From Anderseniella sp. Alg231-50 (lineage in GTDB: Bacteria; Pseudomonadota; Alphaproteobacteria; Rhizobiales; Aestuariivirgaceae): DNA of 64,000 nt. Both the position numbers and the translations under genes were made by a program. The DNA lies in contig NZ_LT703004.1 of assembly GCF_900149695.1 (NCBI RefSeq), positions 558,001 to 622,000 on the forward strand, in the 5' to 3' direction. Position 1 is the stretch's first letter; each line of letters starts with the position of its first letter. The notes beneath the pieces were generated by a model. It was not told the DNA's origin and ran no database searches. It worked only from the letters and a program-made list of their open reading frames with translations. Shown here in pieces: positions 7,365 through 15,778 of this stretch.

Positions 7365-7871
7365 ATGAAACTCGGTGACGGAGTTGAGCAGGCGATCCAT
7401 TGCGTGACAGTGCTGGCAGCGCTGCCGGAAGACGGCCTACTGTCAGCCGCCTCGCTGGCGGGGTTGCATGGTGTTTCGACGAGCTATCTGCTCAAGCACC
7501 TGCAAGTGCTGTCGGGTGCCGGCATTGTCGGCACGGTGCCGGGGCCGCGGGGCGGTTACCGGCTTGCCAGGCAGCCGGGCGATATCAGCCTGCTTGACAT
7601 CGTGCTGGCCGTTGAGGGGCCGGAGCCTGCGTTTCGCTGCAAGGAAATTCGCCAGAACGGGCCCGACCCGCTGCCGCAAAAGTATTTCGCCGCCCCCTGC
7701 CAGATCAACGCCGCCATGCTGCGCGCCGAACGCGCCTATCGCAGCGAACTGCGCGGCGTCACCATCCAGGATCTGATTGACCAGGTGCAAGCAGCAGATG
7801 ACGGCGCCATTGCCGCGCGCGGCTGTGCGTTTCTTGCCGGCCATCTGCGCCAACCCAAACCCAGTTCGTGA
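7365..7871 (+). CDS. Rrf2-family transcriptional regulator
   Basis: The 168-residue protein has the Rrf2 winged-helix region: HCVTVLAAL, a recognition helix in VSTSYLLKHLQVL, and GGYRLAR in the wing (about residues 10-70). Rrf2 proteins often bind Fe-S clusters or sense redox signals. Cys residues at FRCKE, APCQI and RGCAF are present but not in the classic CX5CX7C cluster spacing, so a cluster is uncertain. The next gene follows after 27 bases and encodes an AhpD-like protein; the pair looks like a redox-stress unit. Confidence 0.8.
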   Translation: MKLGDGVEQAIHCVTVLAALPEDGLLSAASLAGLHGVSTSYLLKHLQVLSGAGIVGTVPGPRGGYRLARQPGDISLLDIVLAVEGPEPAFRCKEIRQNGPDPLPQKYFAAPCQINAAMLRAERAYRSELRGVTIQDLIDQVQAADDGAIAARGCAFLAGHLRQPKPSS

Positions 7872-7898
7872 AAATGGAAATTAGTAAAGGAGTATCCC

Positions 7899-8354
7899 AT
7901 GCAATCGCGTCTTGATTACCTGAAAGCATCGCCGGACGCCTACCAGGCGGTGCTGGCCCTTGAACTGTTTGTATCCAAGCAGTCAGGCCTTGAACCGCGC
8001 CTGATCCACCTGCTCAAACTGCGTGCATCGCAAATCAACGGCTGCGCGTTTTGCGTCGACATGCATGTCAAACATGCTCGCGAAGACGGATTGAGTGAGC
8101 AATGGCTCGCCCTGGTGTGCGTATGGCGCGAGGCCAGCGTGTTTGATGCGCGCGAGCGGGCCGTGCTGGGCTGGACCGAGGCGCTGACCAATATCAGCAC
8201 CTCCGGCGCACCCGATGCGGATTATGAAGAACTGCAAGCACATTTTTCCGAGGAGGAGATCGCCAAGCTGAGTGTCGCGATCGGCACCATCAATGTGTGG
8301 AACCGGCTGGCTGTCGGCTTCAGGACCCCGCATGCAGTTGACCAGGCGGCCTGA
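7899..8354 (+). CDS. AhpD/carboxymuconolactone-decarboxylase-like protein
   Basis: The 151-residue all-helical protein contains the family motif NGCAFCVDMHVKHA (CxxC followed by His, near residue 47). In AhpD this dithiol and His support alkylhydroperoxidase activity; the many small CMD-family relatives have unproven substrates. TAAAGGAG precedes the start. It is the second gene of an Rrf2-led operon and ends just before a dispersed repeat. Confidence 0.8.
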   Translation: MQSRLDYLKASPDAYQAVLALELFVSKQSGLEPRLIHLLKLRASQINGCAFCVDMHVKHAREDGLSEQWLALVCVWREASVFDARERAVLGWTEALTNISTSGAPDADYEELQAHFSEEEIAKLSVAIGTINVWNRLAVGFRTPHAVDQAA

Positions 8355-8369
8355 CGGCCGCTGGTTTTT

Positions 8370-8535
8370 GCTGGTCGAACAGCTTTGCTCGCTGCGCTCG
8401 CGCCGTGCTCCGACCCCGAATAACGGCTGTGCTGAACTCCTCCGAGGCACACGGTGCCGAGGCAAGGCCGACCGGCCGTCGCACGAAGTGCGCCCCAGCG
8501 GAGCGCAGCCGAAGGCTGCTGGCGTGAGCGGAATA
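8370..8535 (+). repeat. Dispersed hairpin repeat, full copy
   Basis: The copy starts with TGGTCGAACAGCTTTGC, continues with a variable hairpin arm, CTCCGACCC, GAACTCCTCCGAGGCAC, the GGCCGACCGGCC and GCACGAAGTGC hairpins, and ends with AAGGCTGCTGGCGTGAGCGG. It fills most of the gap between the AhpD-like gene and the convergent LysR gene. Confidence 0.85.
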
Positions 8536-8597
8536 AGGCAAACCATGAAGCGAGGATGAGTTGCTCGACCAAAGAAATGCGGAACAACACACCGCGC

Positions 8598-9446
8598 TCA
8601 ATGCCCCCTGAACGCCGCCAGGAACAGATTGATTGCCTCATTGGTACGTCTGTCCCGGCGGCGGACCTTGGCAGTAACCTGTGAATGCGGAAGCGCCGGC
8701 AGATCCAGTTTTCCGCCGATATCGACAGTACCGGCAGGCGCCAACCTTGTCGCCAGCACCGTTACACACAGGCCGGCACATGCTGCGGCCCCCACTGCCG
8801 CAACGCCTCCGCCGACAAAGGTCTCCCGCCAGTCGATACCGGCGTCATCCAGCGCATGGGTCGCCAGGGTTCTGAGACCACAGGCGGATGACAATGTGGC
8901 AATGGACAGGGGTTCGCCCTTGCGATGCAAAAATTGCGGGGCAGCCAGCCAGCTGACGGGTTCCTCGAACAGGACCTTTCCGGTGCGCATGTCATGCTCG
9001 CGCCGGAAAACAACCGCATCAAACTGCCCGTCCCCGAATGCCTCCAGCAGGTCGCGCGACGCGGCAATGCTGACTTCAAGGGACAGCGCCGGATCATAAC
9101 GGGCAATCGTCTGCAGCATCTTCGGCAGTTCCGGGCCTGCAACATGGTCGCTGATGCCGATGGTTACACGCGCCGGCTGTTCCGCGTTTTGCCCGGACAG
9201 GGCCTTGTCGTGAGCGTTCAGCAGGTCACGGGCCAGATCAATGAAGGCCTCACCCTTTTCAGACAACTGCACGTGGCGCGGCGTACGATCCAGCAGCCGG
9301 TAGCCAAGCCGGTCCTCCAGCTTCTTGATTTTCAGACTGATGGCCGCCTGCGCCGTTTGCAGGCCGTCGGCGGCGCGGGTGAAGCTGGCCAGATCTGCCA
9401 CCAGCACAAAGGCGCGAACGGCATCAAGGTCGAGGGATTTCTTCAT
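8598..9446 (-). CDS. LysR-family transcriptional regulator
   Basis: The 282-residue protein has an N-terminal winged HTH (LDAVRAFVLVADLASFTRAA to RLLDRTPRHVQLSEKG, residues 5-60) and a periplasmic-binding-like effector domain. It is divergent from the DUF4865-tautomerase operon; the 95-base intergenic region is AT-rich with CATATG twice and ATTGAAT-type repeats, a likely binding region. It probably controls that operon; the inducer is unknown. Confidence 0.85.
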   Translation of the reverse strand: MKKSLDLDAVRAFVLVADLASFTRAADGLQTAQAAISLKIKKLEDRLGYRLLDRTPRHVQLSEKGEAFIDLARDLLNAHDKALSGQNAEQPARVTIGISDHVAGPELPKMLQTIARYDPALSLEVSIAASRDLLEAFGDGQFDAVVFRREHDMRTGKVLFEEPVSWLAAPQFLHRKGEPLSIATLSSACGLRTLATHALDDAGIDWRETFVGGGVAAVGAAACAGLCVTVLATRLAPAGTVDIGGKLDLPALPHSQVTAKVRRRDRRTNEAINLFLAAFRGH

Positions 9447-9541
9447 GTCATATGATTTTCGAATGATTGAAATAACGATTCATATGTTGATTGAATAATT
9501 GAATACTGTCTAGCCTTGATCCTCCGCAAAGGAGACAGCAC

Positions 9542-10111
9542 ATGTTCATCAAGCAATACCGACACCGACTGCCGGCGGACTACGACATGTCGATCATCCG
9601 CTCAAGGGTCGCGAAAGGCGGGCCGGTGTTCGACGATCGGCCCCACCTGGCGTTCAAGGCATTTTCCATTGAAGACGCCGGGCTGATGGGGGCGACGGAC
9701 AACGCCTATTCGTCGCTCTATCTGTGGTTCGAGATCGAGGCTGTCGTGGATTTCCTCTGGTACAAAGGTTTCCAGAACGTGTTCGACACATTCGGCAGGC
9801 CGACGGTCGAGACATGGCTCGCCATCGATGCAGCCAGGGGCCCCTCGGAAAACGCCACCATGTTATACCGTGAAGACGGCGACATGCCGCGCGGCCAGTC
9901 GCTGGCGAGCTTGCGCGCATCTGAAACCGACCGCAACCGGCAGGCCGCTGCCCGGCCGGGCACGGTTGCCTCAGTCGTCGGCATCGAGTTGGCCACATGG
10001 CGCATTGCCCGCTTCACGCTTTGTGAAACCACCAGCACGGATCACGCCGGCCATATGGCCTATCAGGTCGCCCATCTCGCCAAGCCCGGCCTGGACAGGC
10101 TGAGCACATGA
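9542..10111 (+). CDS. DUF4865-family protein (putative oxygenase)
   Basis: The 189-residue protein matches the DUF4865 pattern I know: an N-terminal YRHRLPADYDMSIIRSRV, a central GATDNAYSSLYLWFE and a C-terminal half with a second ferredoxin-like unit. Members are annotated as putative monooxygenases without biochemical proof. AAAGGAG precedes the ATG. It forms an operon with the tautomerase gene 19 bases downstream and is divergent from a LysR gene, a frequent neighbourhood for this family. Confidence 0.75.
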   Translation: MFIKQYRHRLPADYDMSIIRSRVAKGGPVFDDRPHLAFKAFSIEDAGLMGATDNAYSSLYLWFEIEAVVDFLWYKGFQNVFDTFGRPTVETWLAIDAARGPSENATMLYREDGDMPRGQSLASLRASETDRNRQAAARPGTVASVVGIELATWRIARFTLCETTSTDHAGHMAYQVAHLAKPGLDRLST

Positions 10112-10130
10112 ACTGTCAGGAGACCGCATC

Positions 10131-10511
10131 ATGCCGTTGACAAAAATCTCCGTGCGCCAGGGAAAACCGCCCCGCTACCGCAAAGCCGTCATGGACGGCA
10201 TTTACAAGGCGATGCGCGATACGTTCGATGTGCCGGAAAACGATCGCTTCATGACCATTACCGAACACGACGAAGCCGGTTTCGACTATGGCGCAGACTA
10301 CCTGGGCATCCAGCGTAGCGATGACCTGGTGATTATCCAGATCACCGCCAACAACACCCGCACGGTCGAACAAAAAAAGGCGCTCTACGCCGCCATAGCC
10401 GACAATCTCGGCACCGATCCCGGCGTGCGCCCGGGCGATGTCTTCATCAACCTTGTCGAGGTTGTGAAGGAGAACTGGTCCTTCGGCAACGGCGTGGCGC
10501 AGTATGGGTGA
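10131..10511 (+). CDS. Tautomerase-superfamily protein
   Basis: The 126-residue protein begins Met-Pro, giving the N-terminal proline that acts as catalytic base in 4-oxalocrotonate tautomerase relatives. The length and the second half (RTVEQKKALYAAIADNL, GVRPGDVFINLVEV) fit the fused two-unit tautomerase subfamily. It likely interconverts keto and enol forms of a small acid produced by the neighbouring DUF4865 protein; substrate unknown. Confidence 0.8.
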   Translation: MPLTKISVRQGKPPRYRKAVMDGIYKAMRDTFDVPENDRFMTITEHDEAGFDYGADYLGIQRSDDLVIIQITANNTRTVEQKKALYAAIADNLGTDPGVRPGDVFINLVEVVKENWSFGNGVAQYG

Positions 10512-10513
10512 TA

Positions 10514-10675
10514 GTGGTCGAACAGCTTATCCGCCTCCGGCGGGCCGTTCTCCGACCCTGAACTAGTGTAATGATGAGCTCCCCCGAGACACGAAGTGCC
10601 AAGCCAAGGCCGACCGGCCGCCGCACGAAGTGCGCCCCAGCGGAGCGCAGCCGACAGGCTGCTGGCGTGAGTGAT
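10514..10675 (+). repeat. Dispersed hairpin repeat, left partner of an inverted pair
   Basis: It starts with TGGTCGAACAGCTTATCC and ends with GGCTGCTGGCGTGAGTGATG. Its variable arm (TATCCGCCTCCGGCGGGCC) is shared, with one mismatch, only with the copy at 11133-11338 in opposite orientation. It starts three bases after the tautomerase stop and ends 25 bases before merF. Confidence 0.9.
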
Positions 10676-10699
10676 GTAAAACAATGTAGACTTGCGCCC

Positions 10700-10912
10700 A
10701 TGACAAGCAGCAAACTTCTGCAGGTCGGCATTATCGGCAGCGTTATAGCGGCGCTGTGCTGCTTCACGCCGGTTCTGGTCGTGTTGCTGGGCGCGATCGG
10801 GCTGTCGGCACTTGTTGGTGTGCTCGACTATGTACTGCTGCCTGCACTCGCCATTTTCGTTGCAATCACGGTGTATGCCCTATGGAAACGCAAGACGGTT
10901 CAGCCGAACTGA
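10700..10912 (+). CDS. merF: MerF-like mercury transport protein
   Basis: The 70-residue protein has two membrane helices (about residues 8-30 and 36-60) and the vicinal Cys pair in ALCCFTPVLV at the end of helix 1, the hallmark of MerF, which takes Hg(II) across the inner membrane. The start at 10700 gives the family length; the frame continues upstream only through the repeat. No merR, merA, merT or merP is visible nearby. The next gene overlaps the 3-prime end by 31 bases. Confidence 0.8.
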   Translation: MTSSKLLQVGIIGSVIAALCCFTPVLVVLLGAIGLSALVGVLDYVLLPALAIFVAITVYALWKRKTVQPN

Positions 10913-11112
10913 CATCGACCATCACCTGCCCCGAATGCGGGCATGTCGAAACCGAGACCATGCCGACCAATGCCTGCCAGTGGTTTTATGACTGCAAAGG
11001 GTGTAGCGCGGTTCTGCGCCCCAAACCGGGCGACTGCTGCGTCTACTGCTCCTACGGCACGATGCCCTGCCCGCCCATCCAGCAGGGCGACAGCTGCTGC
11101 GACGGCGGGTGA
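10882..11112 (+). CDS. Small Cys-rich protein paired with MerF (GDCCVYCSYG type)
   Basis: The 76-residue protein has 12 Cys residues: TCPECGH near the start, FYDCKGC in the middle and GDCCVYCSYGTMPCPP near the end. I know this GDCC-CSYG signature from small proteins encoded beside merF-like genes; function unproven, metal or mercury binding is likely. It starts inside merF in another frame, indicating coupled translation. Confidence 0.75.
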   Translation: METQDGSAELTSTITCPECGHVETETMPTNACQWFYDCKGCSAVLRPKPGDCCVYCSYGTMPCPPIQQGDSCCDGG

Positions 11113-11132
11113 GTTTGGGGAGAGTCATTTTT

Positions 11133-11338
11133 TGTGGTCGAACAGCTTTCTTCGATAGTTCGTGCCTTGTTTTATTCCGCTCACGCCAGCAGCCTTACGG
11201 CTGCGCTCCGCTGGGGCGCACTTCGTGCGGCGGCCAGTCGGCCTTGCCTCGGCACTTCGTGCCTCGGAGGAGTTTATCACAACGTTTGTTCAGGGTCGGA
11301 GAACGGCCCGCCGAAGGCGGATAAGCTGTTCGACCAAT
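11133..11338 (-). repeat. Dispersed hairpin repeat, right partner of an inverted pair
   Basis: Read on the minus strand it begins TGGTCGAACAGCTTATCC and has the same variable arm as the copy at 10514, then the shared hairpins and the CAGCAGCC end. An extra GGTCGAACAGCTTTC sits at its other edge (11134), so the copy is bounded by inverted GGTCGAACAGCTT ends. It stops next to the DUF1330-like gene end. Confidence 0.85.
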
Positions 11339-11339
11339 A

Positions 11340-11621
11340 TCAAAGCAACACTATCGTCGACCGCCCGCAGCCACGGCGCAGGGCATGGACATCCGCCAGT
11401 TCCGGATCATTGATCCAGGCAAGACCGGCCGCGTGATCCGGGAAGGTCAGGATGGCTGCCATGTCGGGCAGCTCTGTATCGCCCTCAATCACCTCAAGCT
11501 CGCGCGATGCCTGCAGCACCGCGCCGCCGTGTTTGGTCAGCGCATCGGCTGCCTTTTCGCGGTAGGCCGCAAGGCTTTCAGGGGTTGTGATATGCAGGTT
11601 GACGATGGCGTGCGTGGTCAT
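11340..11621 (-). CDS. DUF1330-like protein
   Basis: The 93-residue protein has the dimeric alpha/beta-barrel pattern of DUF1330: a beta-strand start (AIVNLHITTPESLAAYRE), a Gly-Gly-Ala turn, an IEGD strand and WINDPE near the end. Members have no proven activity. It is divergent from a LysR gene with a 103-base promoter region between them and is probably its target. Confidence 0.7.
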   Translation of the reverse strand: MTTHAIVNLHITTPESLAAYREKAADALTKHGGAVLQASRELEVIEGDTELPDMAAILTFPDHAAGLAWINDPELADVHALRRGCGRSTIVLL

Positions 11622-11724
11622 GGGGCAAATCCTTCAGGTTGGTTTGTGGCATCACCCTACGCACGCATTCTCTGTTCGAAAATACGCTATACTTGCGGAT
11701 ATATTGTGCAATAATGCACAGACC

Positions 11725-12606
11725 ATGATTGACTGGAGTGACCTCAGGTTTGTGCTGGAAACCGTTCGCCAGGGCGGCCTGAGCGGAGCTGCGCGGGTAC
11801 TCGGGGTCAATCACGCCACCGTGTCACGGCGGATCAGTTCAGCGGAAACCGCCGCCGGTGCCTTGTTGTTTGACCGGCTGCCGGGCGGTTACCGGCCAAC
11901 CGAAGCCGGCCTCGAGGCGGCGCGGGCCGCAGAAGCCATGGAAGAGGCAAATTCGACATTGCGCCTTGCCATCGGCTCACGCGACCAGGCCCTGAAAGGC
12001 CCGCTGTCGTTTACCGCACCGCAATTGCTGATAGAGCGCATGCTGGCCCCTCTGCTGCCGGAATTCTGCACACAGCACCCGGACATCGACCTGACTATCC
12101 TGGCCGCAAACGAGGCGCTTAACCTGGCCCGGCGCGAGGCGGATGTCGCCATTCGCATTTCCAGATCTCCGGCGCCAACGCTGCATGGTTCGCAGGTGGC
12201 GGAGCAGCGCTCGGCAATTTACGTCAGCCATGACTACGCGGCTTCGCTAAAAGCGAACCCGGACAAGCCTCTCGACTGGATCAGGTTTGCCCACTGGACC
12301 CGCGTACCCTACGAGGTCAGGACGGCATGGCCGGACATACGCGAGGTGCTGACACTGGATGATATGTCGGCTGCGGTCGGAACCGTGCGCGCCGGGCTCG
12401 GGGCGACCAGGATGCCATGCTTTCTCGGTGACCCGGACCCTGAACTGACCCGCCTGCCCGGCCTAGCCACCTTCGATTATCCCGGCATCTGGGTGCTGAC
12501 CCACCGCGACCTCCGATCAGTGAAAAGGATCGAAGCCTTCATGCGCTTCATGTCCCGCCGCCTTCGCCGGCTGCGACCGGTATTTACCGGAGAGGCTGGA
12601 GGTTGA
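11725..12606 (+). CDS. LysR-family transcriptional regulator
   Basis: The 293-residue protein begins MIDWSDLRFVLETVRQGGLSGAARVLG with a canonical LysR HTH (VNHATVSRRI) and effector domain. The frame is open upstream to 11587, but 11725 gives the family-typical N-terminus. It belongs to the subgroup that reads WSDLRFVLAVARHGS, often controlling nearby small metabolic genes. It is divergent from the DUF1330-like gene. Confidence 0.85.
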   Translation: MIDWSDLRFVLETVRQGGLSGAARVLGVNHATVSRRISSAETAAGALLFDRLPGGYRPTEAGLEAARAAEAMEEANSTLRLAIGSRDQALKGPLSFTAPQLLIERMLAPLLPEFCTQHPDIDLTILAANEALNLARREADVAIRISRSPAPTLHGSQVAEQRSAIYVSHDYAASLKANPDKPLDWIRFAHWTRVPYEVRTAWPDIREVLTLDDMSAAVGTVRAGLGATRMPCFLGDPDPELTRLPGLATFDYPGIWVLTHRDLRSVKRIEAFMRFMSRRLRRLRPVFTGEAGG

Positions 12607-12635
12607 CGCAGATCGCCAATCACTGGTGTGCTGGG

Positions 12636-12846
12636 TTTACTCCGCTCACGCAAGCAGCCTTACGGCTGCGCATATTTGCTGGTCGAACAGCTTTCTTCGC
12701 TGCGCTCAGGCCGTTCTCCGACCCTGTACAACCGTTGTGATGAACTGCAATCCGAGGCACGAAGTGCCGAGGCAAGGCCGACCGGCCGCCGCACGCAGTG
12801 CGCCCCCGCGGAGCGCAGGCGAAGCCTGCTTGCGTGAGCGAAGCAA
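12636..12846 (+). repeat. Dispersed hairpin repeat with extra partial unit
   Basis: A partial right-end piece (CCGCTCACGCAAGCAGCC, 12645) is followed by a full copy starting TGGTCGAACAGCTTTC at 12679 and ending GCTTGCGTGAGCG near 12840. Drift is moderate. It separates the LysR gene from the convergent metallo-beta-lactamase-fold gene. Confidence 0.85.
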
Positions 12847-12868
12847 AGCCCTGTCCGACCGGCGAAAA

Positions 12869-13711
12869 CTACTTGTCCTGCCCGGTTTCCTTCAGGAAGC
12901 GCGCCATGCCGCGGACGTTTAGTTCGCGCCAGTTGTCGTAGCTGAGCCAGTCCTTGTATTCCTCCATCTTCACCGAAGCTGCAAGTTCATCGACCGTGCT
13001 GCCGCTCTTGAGACCGGCGAGAACCCGTTCGCGCAGTGTCTCCATGTAGATGCGGGCATCTGCGGCATCAGCCTTGACGCCGACATTGCCGTGAGCCGGC
13101 GCAAATATCTCGAAGTCGAGTGTTTCGATCTTCTTGACCTGGTTTATCCAGCCATCGATGTCGGAGCGCGGCATATCGCGGAACGGCAGGCGCTTGGGCG
13201 ATGCGGCATCAGTGATGAAAGCAACGTTTTCCGGCCTGACGACAACCGCTATCAGGTCCTCACCGTGGCCCTTGCCGAGCCATGTCAACTCGAAGGTCTT
13301 GCCGCCGATCTCGAGTGTCTTGGTGTTGTCAAAGCGCTCGTCCACCGCGACGCCGTCAATGGCGTCAGGGGCATTGGCCTGGGCGATGACCTTGGCGCCG
13401 GCATCGACAAAAACCTTACCGCCGGAAGCGTGATCAAGATGGCTGTGGCTGTAGATCAGATGGGTGATCGGCTTGTCGGTGATGGTTGACAGATTATCCT
13501 TCAGCCAGCTTGCGGCATCGGCGTTGATCGGATCGACAATGACAATGCCGTCATTGGTCACGGTGACCAGCGAGAAATGAAACTTGTTCTGGAAACGATA
13601 GACGTCACCGGCAACCTTGGTGATTTCCCGCTTGATGTCCTGGGCACCGGCAACGCCCGCGAACAGGCAGACCGACACCAGCACGGCGACTCGGATAAGA
13701 GATTTCAACAT
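12869..13711 (-). CDS. Secreted metallo-beta-lactamase-fold hydrolase
   Basis: The 280-residue protein has a signal peptide (residues 1-23, cut near AGAQD). Its MBL core has HSHLDHA (metal site), WLGKGHGED and APAHGN supplying further histidines. The HTHADH-type motif here is HSHLDH, fully compatible with two-metal binding. The closest pattern is the quinoprotein-associated or SoxH-like periplasmic MBL group; substrate unknown. The start at 13711 is preferred because it creates the signal peptide. Confidence 0.75.
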   Translation of the reverse strand: MLKSLIRVAVLVSVCLFAGVAGAQDIKREITKVAGDVYRFQNKFHFSLVTVTNDGIVIVDPINADAASWLKDNLSTITDKPITHLIYSHSHLDHASGGKVFVDAGAKVIAQANAPDAIDGVAVDERFDNTKTLEIGGKTFELTWLGKGHGEDLIAVVVRPENVAFITDAASPKRLPFRDMPRSDIDGWINQVKKIETLDFEIFAPAHGNVGVKADAADARIYMETLRERVLAGLKSGSTVDELAASVKMEEYKDWLSYDNWRELNVRGMARFLKETGQDK

Positions 13712-13841
13712 GATGGGCTCCTTGTGCGGTTTCCCGGTGCTGCAACTGCAATAATCAGGATGACATGCGGTGTGCACCACGGGCCCCAACCAACCTGACG
13801 TTAGCAAGGCGGCCGGAAGACAACAAATGACAAGATCGCGA

Positions 13842-14747
13842 CTAGTCCGGCAGGCCCCGGGCCGCTGCCGCCCTGCTGATCTCAACCGTGGTGTGGTCGA
13901 TGCCGAAGCCTTCTTTCAGGACGTGCTTGATGGATTGCCGCACCTGGTCAACATCGGCACCGTCACCGATCTCCGCCTCAAGCGTCGCCATGGGGCGTTC
14001 CTGGGTGATCGACCAGGCGTGCACGTGATGCACGCGGATGACGCCCGCTACTTCCGCCGTGATGGTTTCGGCGACCTTGCGTCGGTCGAAGCCTTTCGGA
14101 GCGCCTTCCAGCAGGATGTGGCCGGCTTCGCGCACCACATGCCATGCCGAGCGCAGGATAATCAGGGCAACCAGTACCGAGAGCAGCGGATCAATGGGCA
14201 TCCAGCCGGTGAAGATGATCACCAGCGATGCGGCCAGCGCCGCCACCGAACCGAACAGGTCTCCGGCCACATGCAAAGCAGCCGCGCGGACATTGAGGTT
14301 GTCGCCCTCCCCGCGTGACAACACCCAGAACGCCAGGATGTTGACCATCAACCCACCAAGAGCGACCCACAACATCAGCCCGCCGATGACCTCGACCGGC
14401 TGGTTCAGGCGTTTGTACGCCTCAAGACAAATCCAGCCGGCAATGACGAACAGTGTCAAGCCGTTGACAAAGGCGGCCAATACCGAGAAGCGGTCGAAGC
14501 CATAGGTGCGGCCCTCATCGGCCGGGCGCCGGGCCAGGCGAAAGGCGAACCAGGCCAGAACCAGCGCGGCAAAGTCGGTCAGCATGTGACCGGCATCGGC
14601 GAGCAGCGCCAGCGATCCGGAAACAACGCCGCCGATCACCTCTGCGATCATGAATCCGCCGGTCAGCAGGGCCGCAATACCGACCGCGCGCTGGTTTTGC
14701 GTGCCGTGTACGTGGCCATGGCTGTGGTCATGATCGTGATGCGCCAT
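13842..14747 (-). CDS. CDF-family zinc/cadmium efflux protein
   Basis: The 301-residue protein has a His-rich N-terminus (HHDHDHSHGHVHG), six membrane helices and a C-terminal cytoplasmic domain (about 205-295). The metal sites HMLTD in helix 2 and HVAGD in helix 5 are the HxxxD pairs typical of Zn/Cd CDF exporters such as ZitB/CzcD, which exchange metal for protons. GGAGTG precedes the ATG. It stands alone between two unrelated transcription units. Confidence 0.9.
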   Translation of the reverse strand: MAHHDHDHSHGHVHGTQNQRAVGIAALLTGGFMIAEVIGGVVSGSLALLADAGHMLTDFAALVLAWFAFRLARRPADEGRTYGFDRFSVLAAFVNGLTLFVIAGWICLEAYKRLNQPVEVIGGLMLWVALGGLMVNILAFWVLSRGEGDNLNVRAAALHVAGDLFGSVAALAASLVIIFTGWMPIDPLLSVLVALIILRSAWHVVREAGHILLEGAPKGFDRRKVAETITAEVAGVIRVHHVHAWSITQERPMATLEAEIGDGADVDQVRQSIKHVLKEGFGIDHTTVEISRAAAARGLPD

Positions 14748-14806
14748 TGCATGTCACTCCTGATTTGGACAAGCGAGAAGCCGTACTGTTGCACACATGA
14801 AGGTGC

Positions 14807-15778
14807 TTACTTCTGATAAGGCTCGCCGATTGCCGACGGCGGCGATGACCTGCCCACAAAACCGGCCAGCAGCAGTACGGTCATGATATAGGGCAGCGCC
14901 AGCATGAGCTGGGTCGGCGCCTCGCCGATCAGCGGTACTTCAACGCCCTGCAACCGGGCGCTGGCGGCTTCAAGAAACCCGAACAACAGGCAGGCGAGAA
15001 GCACCGGCACCGGACGCCAATTGCCGAAGATCACCGCAGCAAGTGCAATATAGCCCTTGCCAGCCGACATCTCGCGGACGAACCCTGCGCCCTGCGCGGT
15101 TGACAGGTAAGCGCCGGCCAGGCCGCAGAACAGGCCGGTCAGAATGACCGCCCGGTAGCGCAGCCAGGTAACGGAAACCCCTGCGCTGTCCACCGCCTCC
15201 GGCACCTCCCCGACGGCCCGCAGGCGCAGACCGAACCTGGTCTTGTACAGCAACAGGGCCGTTACCGGCACCATAACCAAGGCCACATAGACGAGGATGT
15301 TGTGATTGCTGATGAGCTCCCGGTAGATCGGACCGATGGCCGGAATGGCGTCAAACGCATCGACGAACCACCATTCGATGGGGCGAAAGCGTTCCGTGTT
15401 GCCGAGTGGTGGTGTCTGCCCGCCCTGCCGGAACAAGGCAATCCCGACGGTGACCGTCAGACCGGATGCCAGCATGTTGATGGCCAGGCCGCTGACAACC
15501 TGGTTGCCGCGATGGGTGATGCAGGCAAAGCCGTGTATCAGCGCCAGTACCACGCAAGCCGCAATCGCACAGATCGTGCCCAGCCAGACCGAACCGCTCA
15601 GGGTTGCAACGGTTGCCGCGACGAACGCGCCCATCAGCAGTTTGCCCTCCAGTGAAATGTCGATGATGCCGGAGCGCTCGGAAAAGATACCCGCCATGGC
15701 GCACAGGATGAGCGGCGTTGCCACCCTGAGCGTGGCATCCAGCGTCAACAGGAACTGGAAGGCGAAATCCGACATCAC
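14807..15778 (-). CDS. BMP-type ABC transporter permease 2
   Basis: The 323-residue hydrophobic protein has about eight to nine helices and the family region RAVGEVPEAVDSAGVSV that contacts the ATPase. It is the NupQ/YufQ-like second permease of nucleoside importers of the BMP class. It starts inside the end of the first permease gene by a four-base overlap and is the last gene of the seven-gene operon. Confidence 0.85.
   Translation of the reverse strand: MMSDFAFQFLLTLDATLRVATPLILCAMAGIFSERSGIIDISLEGKLLMGAFVAATVATLSGSVWLGTICAIAACVVLALIHGFACITHRGNQVVSGLAINMLASGLTVTVGIALFRQGGQTPPLGNTERFRPIEWWFVDAFDAIPAIGPIYRELISNHNILVYVALVMVPVTALLLYKTRFGLRLRAVGEVPEAVDSAGVSVTWLRYRAVILTGLFCGLAGAYLSTAQGAGFVREMSAGKGYIALAAVIFGNWRPVPVLLACLLFGFLEAASARLQGVEVPLIGEAPTQLMLALPYIMTVLLLAGFVGRSSPPSAIGEPYQK

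Noticed and set aside
10514-11338. Insertion sequence or transposon
   Set aside because: The flanking inverted repeats resemble element ends, but no transposase lies between them and no target duplication could be recognised.
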